Below are positions 25,172 to 32,496 of a stretch of DNA of 61,509 nt, piece by piece. Below the pieces are notes generated by a model. The model did not search any database and was not told the origin of the DNA. It saw only the letters and a program-made list of their open reading frames with translations. The translations under genes and the position numbers were made by a program. Positions within the stretch are counted from its first letter, which is position 1; the number at the start of each line of letters is the position of its first letter. Source of the stretch: an uncultured Prevotellaceae bacterium. Its GTDB lineage: Bacteria > Bacteroidota > Bacteroidia > Bacteroidales > Bacteroidaceae. The stretch is from assembly GCA_900316475.1 (NCBI GenBank), contig ONDA01000013.1:1-61509 (forward strand). Direction: 5' to 3'.

Positions 25172-26429
25172 AGTTGACGTCCTGCTGGGACTACAGTGGG
25201 GCGACGAGGGAAAAGGAAAGGTGGTAGACGTGCTGACCCCCAAGTATGATGTGATAGCCCGCTTCCAGGGAGGTCCCAATGCTGGACACACCCTGGAGTT
25301 CGAAGGGCAGAAATACGTGCTGCGCTCCATCCCCTCTGGCATTTTCCAGGGTGGCAAGGTGAACATCATCGGCAACGGCGTGGTGCTGGCTCCCGACCTC
25401 TTCATGGACGAGGCTAAGGCACTTGAGGCCAGCGGCCATGAGCTGAGAAGCCGTCTGCACATCTCGAAGAAGGCGCATCTCATCATGCCTACCCACCGTG
25501 TGCTTGATGCTGCCTACGAAGCACAGAAAGGTAAGAATAAGGTAGGAACCACCGGCAAGGGCATCGGTCCGACATACACCGACAAGGTGAGCCGCAATGG
25601 TCTGCGCGTGGGCGACATCCTCGAGAACTTCCCCGAGAAATATGCTGCCGCCAAAGCCCGCCACGAGGCTATCCTGAAGTCGCTCAACTTCGACTACGAC
25701 ATCGCAGAGGTCGAGAAGAAGTGGCTCGAGGGTATCGAGTATCTGCGCCAGTTCCCCATCGTCGACTCCGAGCACGAGATTAACCGCATCCTCAAGAGCG
25801 GCAAGTCGGTGCTCTGCGAAGGTGCTCAGGGCACGATGCTCGACGTCGACTTCGGCAGCTATCCTTTCGTGACCTCCTCGAACACCATCTGTGCCGGAGC
25901 CTGCACGGGCTTGGGCATCGGCCCCAACAAGATTGGCGACGTCTTCGGCATCATGAAGGCGTACTGCACGCGTGTCGGTGCCGGTCCGTTCCCCACGGAA
26001 CTCTTCGACGAGACGGGCAAGAAGATTCGTGACCTCGGCCACGAGTACGGCGCCGTCACGGGTCGTGAGCGCCGCTGCGGCTGGATTGACCTCGTAGCAC
26101 TGAAATACTCTATTATGGTGAACGGCGTGACGAAGCTCATTATGATGAAGAGCGACGTGCTCGACGGCTTCGACACCATCAAGGCTTGCGTGGCCTACAA
26201 GCAAAATGGCCAGGAGATTGACTACTTCCCCTACAACATCGAGGACGGCATCGAGCCTGTCTACCGCGAACTGCCTGGCTGGAAAACCGATATGACGCAG
26301 TTCACCAGCGAGGACCAGTTCCCGCAGCAGTTCAAGGACTACATCCAGTTCCTTGAGGAGCAGCTCGAGACGCCTATCTGCATCATCAGTATCGGTCCTG
26401 ACCGTGAGCAGACCATCGTACGTAAATGA
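25158..26429 (+). CDS. purA: Adenylosuccinate synthase
   Basis: 423 aa. Joins IMP and aspartate with GTP in AMP synthesis. The P-loop-like LQWGDEGKGK lies near residues 12-21. GTTGKGIGPTYTDK and RRCGWIDLVALKY also match the family. Normal length and cytoplasmic. It starts inside the end of the Fur-family gene and is followed by hisS after 10 nt. Confidence 0.97.
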   Translation: MNQGKVDVLLGLQWGDEGKGKVVDVLTPKYDVIARFQGGPNAGHTLEFEGQKYVLRSIPSGIFQGGKVNIIGNGVVLAPDLFMDEAKALEASGHELRSRLHISKKAHLIMPTHRVLDAAYEAQKGKNKVGTTGKGIGPTYTDKVSRNGLRVGDILENFPEKYAAAKARHEAILKSLNFDYDIAEVEKKWLEGIEYLRQFPIVDSEHEINRILKSGKSVLCEGAQGTMLDVDFGSYPFVTSSNTICAGACTGLGIGPNKIGDVFGIMKAYCTRVGAGPFPTELFDETGKKIRDLGHEYGAVTGRERRCGWIDLVALKYSIMVNGVTKLIMMKSDVLDGFDTIKACVAYKQNGQEIDYFPYNIEDGIEPVYRELPGWKTDMTQFTSEDQFPQQFKDYIQFLEEQLETPICIISIGPDREQTIVRK

Positions 26430-26439
26430 GAAATAAGAA

Positions 26440-27849
26440 ATGAAACCATCGATTCCCAAAGGAACACGCGACTTCGGCCCGCAGGAGATGGCCCGTCGCA
26501 ACTATATCTTCAACACCATCCGTCAGGTGTACGAACTCTACGGCTTCCAGCAGATAGAGACTCCCGCGATGGAGACCCTGCAGACGCTGATGGGCAAGTA
26601 TGGCGAGGAGGGCGACAAACTGCTGTTCAAAGTACTGAACAGCGGCGACTGTCTGGCTAAGGTGACTGACGAAGAACTGCAGGAGCGCAACACCCTGCAC
26701 CTGGCTGCCAAGATGTGTGAAAAGGGGCTGCGCTACGACCTCACCGTACCCTTTGCCCGCTATGTGGTGATGCACCGCGAGGAGTTGCAGATGCCCTTCA
26801 AGCGCTATCAGGTGCAGCCCGTGTGGCGTGCCGACCGTCCGCAGAAAGGCCGCTACCGCGAGTTCTACCAGTTCGACGGCGACGTCGTAGGCAGCGACTC
26901 GCTGCTCAACGAGGTCGAGCTGATGCAGATTGTAGACACCGTCTTCACACGCTTTGGCGTGCGCGTACAGATAAAAATCAACAACCGCAAGATACTCAGC
27001 GGCATTGCAGAGGTCATCGGTGCTGCCGACAAGATTGTCGACATTACCGTCGCTATCGACAAGCTCGACAAGATAGGCATCGACAACGTCAATGCCGAAC
27101 TGCGCGAGGACGGCCTCACCGAAGAGCAGATAGAGAAGCTGCAGCCCATCATCCTCCTCGAAGGCACCAACGACGAGAAGCTCAACACCATCGCCGACGT
27201 ACTGAAGAACAGCGAGACAGGCCTCAAGGGCGTCCAGGAGCTCCGCTACATCCTCAATATGCTCAGCGGCAATGGTCAATCTTCAATGGTCAATGGTCAA
27301 TGTTCAATGGTCAATGTTCAATGTTCAATGGTCAATGAGCTTCAGCTCGACCTCACGCTGGCTCGCGGCCTGAACTACTATACCGGCGCCATCTTCGAGG
27401 TGAAGGCCCTCGACGTGCAGATAGGCTCTATCACCGGCGGCGGCCGCTATGACAACCTGACAGGCATCTTCGGTATGCCGGGACTGTCGGGCGTGGGTAT
27501 CAGCTTCGGCGTCGACCGCATCTACGACGTCCTGAACCAGCTCGATGCTTATCCGAAGGATGCCGTCACCAGCACAAAGTTGCTGTTCATCAACTTCGGC
27601 GAACAAGAGACGGCCTACTGTCTGCCCATTGCCGCTATGGCCCGTCAGGCAGGCATCCGCACCGAGATGTTCCCCGATTCGGCGAAGATGAAGAAGCAGA
27701 TGGCATACGCCAATGCCAAGCATATCCCCTTCGTTGCGCTGGCTGGCGACAACGAGATAGCGGCTGGCAAGGTGACGCTGAAGAATATGGAAACGGGCGA
27801 GCAGCAACTCCTCTCACCCGACGAGCTGGTAGCGGCCCTCAACGGCTGA
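26440..27849 (+). CDS. hisS: Histidine-tRNA ligase with repeat insertion
   Basis: 469 aa class II synthetase. It begins [18 protein letters not shown], with the motif 2 region [20 protein letters not shown] and the histidine-specific [16 protein letters not shown]. Residues about 279-299 ([12 protein letters not shown]-type) are encoded by nine tandem heptamers, a 63-bp array that preserves the frame exactly. The insertion lies between the central domain and the [12 protein letters not shown] motif, in a region that is variable in length. The enzyme is essential, so the insertion must be tolerated. No other copy is in the window. Confidence 0.95.
   Translation: MKPSIPKGTRDFGPQEMARRNYIFNTIRQVYELYGFQQIETPAMETLQTLMGKYGEEGDKLLFKVLNSGDCLAKVTDEELQERNTLHLAAKMCEKGLRYDLTVPFARYVVMHREELQMPFKRYQVQPVWRADRPQKGRYREFYQFDGDVVGSDSLLNEVELMQIVDTVFTRFGVRVQIKINNRKILSGIAEVIGAADKIVDITVAIDKLDKIGIDNVNAELREDGLTEEQIEKLQPIILLEGTNDEKLNTIADVLKNSETGLKGVQELRYILNMLSGNGQSSMVNGQCSMVNVQCSMVNELQLDLTLARGLNYYTGAIFEVKALDVQIGSITGGGRYDNLTGIFGMPGLSGVGISFGVDRIYDVLNQLDAYPKDAVTSTKLLFINFGEQETAYCLPIAAMARQAGIRTEMFPDSAKMKKQMAYANAKHIPFVALAGDNEIAAGKVTLKNMETGEQQLLSPDELVAALNG
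27274..27336 (+). repeat. Nine in-frame heptamers inside hisS
   Basis: Units ggtcaat, cttcaat and gttcaat alternate in exact 7-nt register from 27274 to 27336. Nine units make 63 nt, so 21 codons are added without a frameshift. Gain or loss of a single unit would break hisS. Only steps of three units keep the frame. Confidence 0.9.
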
Positions 27850-27895
27850 AAACCATCCTTGTTGGCTGCAAATGTTACAACTTTCAGAAAAGAAG

Positions 27896-28257
27896 TTGGT
27901 GACACCTCTTACACCCGGCACTTAACTACCTGAAAATCAGTGGCTGTCTTTGAGAGTGAAGTCACACCTGTAGTCACACCAAAGGTGACACCGGGGCGCT
28001 CGGCGACGCAAGGAGACGCTTGCCAAGAAAAAGGCAAGAATAGTGGCAGGCCGTGAAACATTTACGAGAGGCCGTGAGATTTTTCTGTAAGGCCGTGACG
28101 TTTTTGCGAGAGGCCGCAACGTTTCAGACTTATGCCGTGAAACATTGTTGAAAAGGGTTGGTACGACACCTGGTGCGACCATTGGTGTGACCACTGGTGC
28201 GGGCAAACTCTTCACTAACCTGCTGATAATCAGCTTTGGTGTTAGAGGTGTCACCAA
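27896..28257. repeat. 362-bp element with 20-bp inverted ends
   Basis: The arms 27896-27915 and 28238-28257 are inverted copies (19 of 20 match; core GGTGACACCTCT). Inside are further GTGACACC/GGTGTGACC motifs and five 21-bp tandem units. No transposase and no clear target-site duplication are seen. It looks like a MITE or other non-autonomous element inserted after hisS. A minus-strand open frame (27937-28257) spans it but shows only repeat-derived SRPLxxx peptides. Confidence 0.6.
28049..28150. repeat. 21-bp tandem repeats, copy A
   Basis: Five units start at 28049, 28070, 28091, 28112 and 28133, an exact 21-bp period (the last is partial). Each begins with a GGCCGTGA or variant and ends in a cgaga-like segment. 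The reverse complement matches the repeats at 41.86 kb. Confidence 0.8.
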
Positions 28258-28312
28258 ACTGCAGTAAAAAGAGGTGGATAGTCAGGTGCGATTCGGAATT
28301 CAATAGCACATC

Positions 28313-28360
28313 AAATCAAGGGGTCGGAGAATGTGATCATTTTCTCCGACCCCTTGATTT
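28313..28360. repeat. 48-bp palindrome, left copy
   Basis: Perfect 18-bp arms (28313-28330 with 28343-28360; core GGGGTCGGAGA) surround a 12-bp centre containing TGATCA. The identical 48 bp recurs at 31712-31759 in the same orientation, 3.4 kb away. The two copies bracket the AbiE/WYL/exonuclease cassette. Confidence 0.9.
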
Positions 28361-28389
28361 CTAGCCGTACTATAGCCCATCATCGAGTG

Positions 28390-28421
28390 CAAAGGTACAA
28401 AGAAAAAATGATAACGCCAAA
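28390..28421 (-). promoter_or_regulatory. Minus-strand promoter facing the left palindrome
   Basis: TTTG (28418-28421) and TACCTTTG (28390-28397) with a 20-nt spacer, read on the minus strand. The transcript would enter the palindrome about 25-30 nt after its start. No gene follows on that strand. Confidence 0.65.
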
Positions 28422-28520
28422 TTCTTCAGGAGGCAAATTGCATTATGTCATTGTTTTTATGAAAAAGATTAGTAAATTGGAGGGTATTATGTCCACCACT
28501 CCTTAAAAAATATAAAAGAA

Positions 28521-28536
28521 AAGCATATTTTTGCTT
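28521..28536 (+). promoter_or_regulatory. Candidate AbiEi operator
   Basis: Inverted repeat AAGCA-N6-TGCTT, 31 nt before the -7 box of the abiEi gene. AbiEi proteins autoregulate through inverted repeats upstream of their operon, so this is a plausible site. Not tested by comparison. Confidence 0.35.
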
Positions 28537-28566
28537 ATCAAAACTCGTTAATAACAAAAATTTTAT

Positions 28567-28574
28567 TATATTTG
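28567..28574 (+). promoter_or_regulatory. -7 box (TATATTTG) for the abiE genes
   Basis: Consensus match 17 nt before the abiEi ATG. It lies within an AT-rich imperfect palindrome (about 28549-28570). Confidence 0.65.
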
Positions 28575-28591
28575 CACCAAAAAGTATTGAC

Positions 28592-29395
28592 ATGACTCTT
28601 CAAAAGTGGATAAAGGACAGAGCTATACATGGTTATCCCACGTTCTCCATTGAGGATGTGAGAAATACTGGTATGTATTCTTCTGAGCAGATTCTTCAGA
28701 ATGAACTTTCAAGGCTTTGCGCTAATAAAACCATTGCTAACGTTTACAGGGGATTCTATGTTATTTTCCCTGTTCATTACATTTTAAGAGGTTCCATTCC
28801 TGCAAGCTATTATATTGACCAGTTGATGTCCTATCTTGGCAAGCCTTACTATGTCTGTATGCTTAGTGCGGCAGAACATCTTGGTGCAGCTCACCAGCGT
28901 CCCCAGCAGTTCTCTGTCATGACAACTTTTCCAAAGCGTCGGGTGGTTTCAACTCGTAATGTAACCATTGATTGGTTCTATCGTGACAGATTACCAGAGG
29001 AGGCTTTCATTATTAAGAATACCGAAACTGGAACCATCCGCATCTCCAATCCACTCTTGACGGCTGCTGACCTTATCCAATATCAACAGCATGTGGGTGG
29101 ACTTTCAAGAGTGGCTACCATCCTTGAAGAACTGGCTGAGCAAATAGACATTCGTAACCAGTTTCGGCTGATTATGCCTTATGTCAAAACTGTTACATGG
29201 CAACGACTTGGTTATATATTGGAAAAAATCATAGATGAGACTACCTTAGCGGATGAACTCTACGAACAGTTGTATTCTAAGTCTGTCCACATGGTATATA
29301 AGCCTTTAAGTACATCAGCAGAAGATAATCCATCAAACAGGGATAGCCGATGGAAAATAAATATAAACGTTCAAATAGAAACAGATGATATATGA
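28592..29395 (+). CDS. abiEi: AbiEi-family antitoxin (type IV TA)
   Basis: 267 aa. The N-terminal winged-helix region (TFSIEDVRNTGMYSSEQILQ) is followed by GFYVIFP and YYVCMLSAAEHLGAAHQRPQ, then TIRISNPLLTAADLIQYQ. These are typical of AbiEi-like antitoxins that repress their own operon and counter the AbiEii nucleotidyltransferase. The stop overlaps the toxin start by 4 nt (ATGA). Codon use is more AT-rich than in neighbouring housekeeping genes, in line with horizontal transfer. Confidence 0.85.
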   Translation: MTLQKWIKDRAIHGYPTFSIEDVRNTGMYSSEQILQNELSRLCANKTIANVYRGFYVIFPVHYILRGSIPASYYIDQLMSYLGKPYYVCMLSAAEHLGAAHQRPQQFSVMTTFPKRRVVSTRNVTIDWFYRDRLPEEAFIIKNTETGTIRISNPLLTAADLIQYQQHVGGLSRVATILEELAEQIDIRNQFRLIMPYVKTVTWQRLGYILEKIIDETTLADELYEQLYSKSVHMVYKPLSTSAEDNPSNRDSRWKININVQIETDDI

Positions 29396-30195
29396 TTAAC
29401 AGAACAGCTATACAACAATGGAGTAATCATGCTCCATGGATAGACAATGCCCAGATTGAGCAAGACTTGATTATATGTCGTGCCTTGGTTGCCATCTTCA
29501 GTGATGAGTTTCTGGCATCGCAACTTGCTTTCCGTGGTGGAACAGCCTTGCATAAACTCTATCTGTCACCCCAGCCACGCTATAGTGAGGACATTGACTT
29601 GGTTCAGATCAATCCAGGTCCGATCAAGCCCATCATGTATCGTCTTGGTGAAGTGCTCGATTTTCTTCCTGATAGAGTTACGAAACAGAAACGGTATAAC
29701 AATACCATGTTGTTCCGAGTTGAGTCTGAAATACCGCCCACTGTACAGATTCGACTGAAAGTTGAAATCAACTGCTTCGAGCATTTCAATGTCCTTGGTC
29801 TAATCAAAGTTCCTTTCCGCATGGAAAACTCTTGGTTTACAGGTGAAGCAGAACTGACAACCTATCATTTCGAGGAACTATTAGGAACTAAGCTTCGCGC
29901 CCTTTACCAGCGTAAGAAAGGCCGCGACCTCTTTGACCTCTATATCGCCTTACAACGTAAGGAGGTAGATGTCGATAAAGTCCTACAATGCTACAAGAAA
30001 TATATGGAGTTCGTGGTCGATAAAGCACCTTCTTACAAGCAGTTCGTCAATAACATGCAGGAGAAGATGGAAGATGCCGATTTTATCAATGACACACAAT
30101 CCCTCTTGCGTCCTGAAATATCATTCAATGTAAACGATGCCTATCCCCTTATTTACGAGACATATATAGATAAGATGGAAGGAAAAAGAGACTAA
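29392..30195 (+). CDS. abiEii: AbiEii-family nucleotidyltransferase toxin
   Basis: 267 aa of the AbiEii/MenT nucleotidyltransferase family. The glycine motif GGTALHK (residues 49-55) and catalytic acidic motif YSEDIDLV (D67, D69) are intact, as are KVEINCFEHF and the RKKGRDLFDLYIAL segment, so an active enzyme is expected. Members block growth or phage infection by modifying tRNA or another target. It overlaps its antitoxin by 4 nt. A WYL regulator and exonuclease follow 74 nt later. Confidence 0.88.
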   Translation: MINRTAIQQWSNHAPWIDNAQIEQDLIICRALVAIFSDEFLASQLAFRGGTALHKLYLSPQPRYSEDIDLVQINPGPIKPIMYRLGEVLDFLPDRVTKQKRYNNTMLFRVESEIPPTVQIRLKVEINCFEHFNVLGLIKVPFRMENSWFTGEAELTTYHFEELLGTKLRALYQRKKGRDLFDLYIALQRKEVDVDKVLQCYKKYMEFVVDKAPSYKQFVNNMQEKMEDADFINDTQSLLRPEISFNVNDAYPLIYETYIDKMEGKRD

Positions 30196-30269
30196 AAACT
30201 CACTTTTCCTAAACCTCTGCCACAGTTTGGCGTACCCTTGTCATACTTTTACAGAAAAATTAAAGAAAT

Positions 30270-31202
30270 ATGGACAACGACAGAGGACAAAGTTTGATAA
30301 CGAAATACGTCTGGGTGATAGAGACCATCTATCGCAGACGCAAGATCTCATTTAAGGACCTGAACGAGCTATGGCTCCGCGATGACATCAGTAGAGGTGT
30401 GGATATTCCCAAGCGCACCTTCGACAACTGGCGTTATGTCATCTGGGATATGTTCGGCATCAACATCGTCAATGAAAACCGTGGCGAGTACCGCTACTAC
30501 ATCGAAAACGAGAAGGACATCAGCAAGAACGGGCTCCGCTCCTGGCTCTACAATACATTCTGCGTGAGCAATGCCCTGGCCAACAGTCAGAGCATCAAAG
30601 ACCGTATCATTTTGGAATATGTGCCATCAGGCCAGGACTTCCTGCAGCCCATCATCGAGGCCATGAAGGAAAACCGTGTGCTCAACATGACCTATCACAG
30701 TTATTGGAAGGACGAGGAGAACAACTTCGACGTACAGCCGTATTGTGTGAAACTGTTCCGTCAGCGTTGGTATCTGGTAGCCCGTAGCACCTATTCCTAC
30801 TATTACGAGAAAGGGCCGCGCATCTATGCCCTCGACCGCATTAACGATCTTCATGCAACAGATGAGAAATTTGAAATGCCAAAGGACTGGACGGCTAAGG
30901 ATTTCTTTGACGGCTGCTTCGGCATCATTGCCGACCAGCGCCTTGAGCCTCAGACCGTGAAGCTGAAAGTGTCGGCAGGCCAGGCCAACTATATCCGTGA
31001 CCTCATGCTTCATGAGACTCAGAAGGAGATAGAGAAGAATGAAGAATACAGCATCTTCACTTACCACCTGCGTCCATCCTATGACTTCGTTCAGGAACTG
31101 CTTTGGAACGGTGAGGACGTGGAAGTGGTCGAACCCCTCTGGCTTCGTAAGGAGATTGCTGGTAAGATAAAGAGAATGTGGAAAAAATATAAGGAGGATT
31201 GA
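30270..31202 (+). CDS. WYL-domain transcription regulator
   Basis: 310 aa. The N-terminal winged helix (about 15-80) has SRGVDIPKRTFDNWR. The central WYL domain (about 130-215) has VQPYCVKLFRQRWYLVARS and ALDRINDLHATDEKFEMP. A WCX-like C-terminal domain ends at KIKRMWKKYKED. WYL regulators such as BrxR and CapW control phage-defence loci by sensing nucleic acids or nucleotides. The position after the AbiE pair and directly before an exonuclease suggests the same here. Start ATG 30270 lies in a 74-nt gap with only a weak promoter. Confidence 0.88.
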   Translation: MDNDRGQSLITKYVWVIETIYRRRKISFKDLNELWLRDDISRGVDIPKRTFDNWRYVIWDMFGINIVNENRGEYRYYIENEKDISKNGLRSWLYNTFCVSNALANSQSIKDRIILEYVPSGQDFLQPIIEAMKENRVLNMTYHSYWKDEENNFDVQPYCVKLFRQRWYLVARSTYSYYYEKGPRIYALDRINDLHATDEKFEMPKDWTAKDFFDGCFGIIADQRLEPQTVKLKVSAGQANYIRDLMLHETQKEIEKNEEYSIFTYHLRPSYDFVQELLWNGEDVEVVEPLWLRKEIAGKIKRMWKKYKED

Positions 31203-31204
31203 AA

Positions 31205-31696
31205 ATGCAGGATTTTGCAGCAATAGATTTTGAGACGGCAAACAATGAGCGCAGCTCTGTTTGTTCTGTTGGTATCGTCATTGTGCGTAATGGCGAGATA
31301 GTGGATTCGTTCTACTCCCTCATCCAACCAGAGCCTAACTATTATAATTATTGGTGTTCTCAGGTGCATGGTCTCTGCCAGGAAGACACTGAGGACGCAC
31401 CAGTATTCCCCAAAGTATGGGCGCAGATAGAACCCTTGATAGAGGGTCTGCCCCTTGTGGCTCACAACAAGCCCTTTGATGAAGGTTGTCTGAAGGCCGT
31501 ATTCCGTGTCTATCAGATGGACTATCCTAACTATGAGTTCTACGACACGCTTGCAGCTTCTCGCAGAGCTTTCCGTTATTTGGAGAACCACCAACTGCAT
31601 ACCGTTGCTGCTGAATGTGGATACTGTTTGGAGAATCATCACAATGCACTTGCCGATGCAGAAGCTTGTGCATGGATAGCAAGAGAGATATTATAG
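31205..31696 (+). CDS. DEDDh 3'-5' exonuclease, DnaQ-like
   Basis: About 163 aa single-domain exonuclease. Motif I is AAIDFETAN (D and E), Exo II is the VAHNKPFDEGCL segment, and Exo III is HNALADAEA (H and D), so all metal-binding residues appear present. TTG at 31199 is possible, but ATG at 31205 fits better. It starts 2 nt after the WYL gene stop, so they are one operon. The right palindrome lies 15 nt after the stop. A stand-alone DnaQ-like protein in a defence setting may trim RNA or DNA ends. Confidence 0.88.
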   Translation: MQDFAAIDFETANNERSSVCSVGIVIVRNGEIVDSFYSLIQPEPNYYNYWCSQVHGLCQEDTEDAPVFPKVWAQIEPLIEGLPLVAHNKPFDEGCLKAVFRVYQMDYPNYEFYDTLAASRRAFRYLENHQLHTVAAECGYCLENHHNALADAEACAWIAREIL

Positions 31697-31711
31697 ATAA
31701 TATGGTTTAGA

Positions 31712-31759
31712 AAATCAAGGGGTCGGAGAATGTGATCATTTTCTCCGACCCCTTGATTT
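31712..31759. repeat. 48-bp palindrome, right copy
   Basis: Identical over 48 bp (49 with the following C) to 28313-28360. It lies 15 nt after the exonuclease stop and could also act as a terminator hairpin, though no T-run follows on the plus strand. Confidence 0.9.
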
Positions 31760-31796
31760 CATAATGACACTATACAAAAATACTCTTTTCATACTG

Positions 31797-31828
31797 CAAA
31801 TATACTCATTATTTACAAAAATACCAAA
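31797..31828 (-). promoter_or_regulatory. Minus-strand promoter facing the right palindrome
   Basis: TTTG (31825-31828) and TATATTTG (31797-31804) with a 20-nt spacer on the minus strand. It points into the right palindrome, 37 nt away, and would run antisense to the exonuclease gene. The geometry mirrors the left copy. Confidence 0.6.
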
Positions 31829-31888
31829 TCGGCTATAAATAAGACCCCGAAATCACTCCCTTAAGCGAAAAACGGCTATTTTCGAGCA

Positions 31889-31914
31889 ACCTTACACCTT
31901 ACATCTTACATTAA
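31889..31914. repeat. Short heptamer array
   Basis: accttac, accttac, atcttac and a partial fourth unit in 7-nt register. Lies in a 327-nt gap with no gene. Confidence 0.7.
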
Positions 31915-31970
31915 CGATAAATTTCGTCGGCTACTCTTGATAATGCGCTAAGCAAAGTCTAATGAAATTT

Positions 31971-31997
31971 AGGGTGTAGCCAGGGCTTTTACACCCT
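31971..31997 (-). terminator. Hairpin after the minus-strand antitoxin-like gene
   Basis: AGGGTGTA (31971-31978) pairs with TACACCCT (31990-31997). Read on the minus strand it lies 27 nt after the stop of the 32024-32254 gene. The tail is only moderately T-rich. Confidence 0.5.
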
Positions 31998-32023
31998 TTA
32001 CGAAGTCGGGTGATGGACGGAAA

Positions 32024-32254
32024 TCATAGTTCATTCATCATCTCCTCCCATGTGCCGAATTCGGTATTACCTTCTTTGAAGTCTTTGGCCTGAGCCACAG
32101 CATGACGAAACTCACCAAGAAATTTCTTGCGAGTTGCTGGCTTGTCAGCAGGCTTTGCCGTAGTGATCTTCTCCACCCCCACCAGCGACTTCACGATGCG
32201 TCGGATATTAGGCAGATACGACTGGTCTTTCAGCGTAATTACTAATTGTGTCAT
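32024..32254 (-). CDS. Orphan antitoxin-like small protein
   Basis: 76 aa: TQLVITLKDQSYLPNIRRIV, then a linker and a charged C-terminal helix with FGTWEEMMNEL. Short Prevotella proteins with this start usually precede a RelE- or PIN-type toxin and act as antitoxin. Here no toxin follows, only a hairpin and the right palindrome of the AbiE cassette. It has its own promoter (-7 box at 32280-32287). Whether it still counteracts a toxin encoded elsewhere is unknown. Confidence 0.65.
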   Translation of the reverse strand: MTQLVITLKDQSYLPNIRRIVKSLVGVEKITTAKPADKPATRKKFLGEFRHAVAQAKDFKEGNTEFGTWEEMMNEL

Positions 32255-32279
32255 AACGATAGTCTTTCTTATCTGAGGG

Positions 32280-32287
32280 CAAAGATA
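32280..32287 (-). promoter_or_regulatory. -7 box (TATCTTTG) for the orphan antitoxin gene
   Basis: Consensus match on the minus strand, 25 nt before the ATG at 32254. Confidence 0.65.
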
Positions 32288-32357
32288 CGAACTTTATGGC
32301 GAAAAAGCAAGGGAAAGAGTGAAAAAAGATTGGAAAAGAAGAAAAAAGCGTTTTTCC

Positions 32358-32389
32358 TTTGTATTTCCCTCGACTTTTTCGTAACTTTG
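32358..32389 (+). promoter_or_regulatory. Upstream promoter of the M3 peptidase gene
   Basis: TTTG 32358-32361, 20-nt spacer, TAACTTTG 32382-32389. The stretch around it (CCTCGACTTTTTCG then TAACTTTGC) is nearly identical to the second promoter 82 bp downstream. Confidence 0.7.
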
Positions 32390-32440
32390 CCGAAAAATCG
32401 GCGAAGATACTCTTTCTCGGCATAAAAAAGATTAAAATCT

Positions 32441-32471
32441 TTTGTTCTGCCCTCGACTTTTCGTAACTTTG
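32441..32471 (+). promoter_or_regulatory. Downstream promoter of the M3 peptidase gene
   Basis: TTTG 32441-32444, 19-nt spacer, TAACTTTG 32464-32471, 25 nt before the ATG. A near copy of the upstream promoter, so the pair probably arose by local duplication. Confidence 0.75.
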
Positions 32472-32496
32472 CACGCTGTTATAGAGAAAGTATGTT

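Noticed and set aside
27937-28257. 106-codon minus-strand frame with SRPLxxx repeats
   Set aside because: It spans the inverted-end element and its 21-bp array. There is no signal peptide, recognisable domain or ribosome site.
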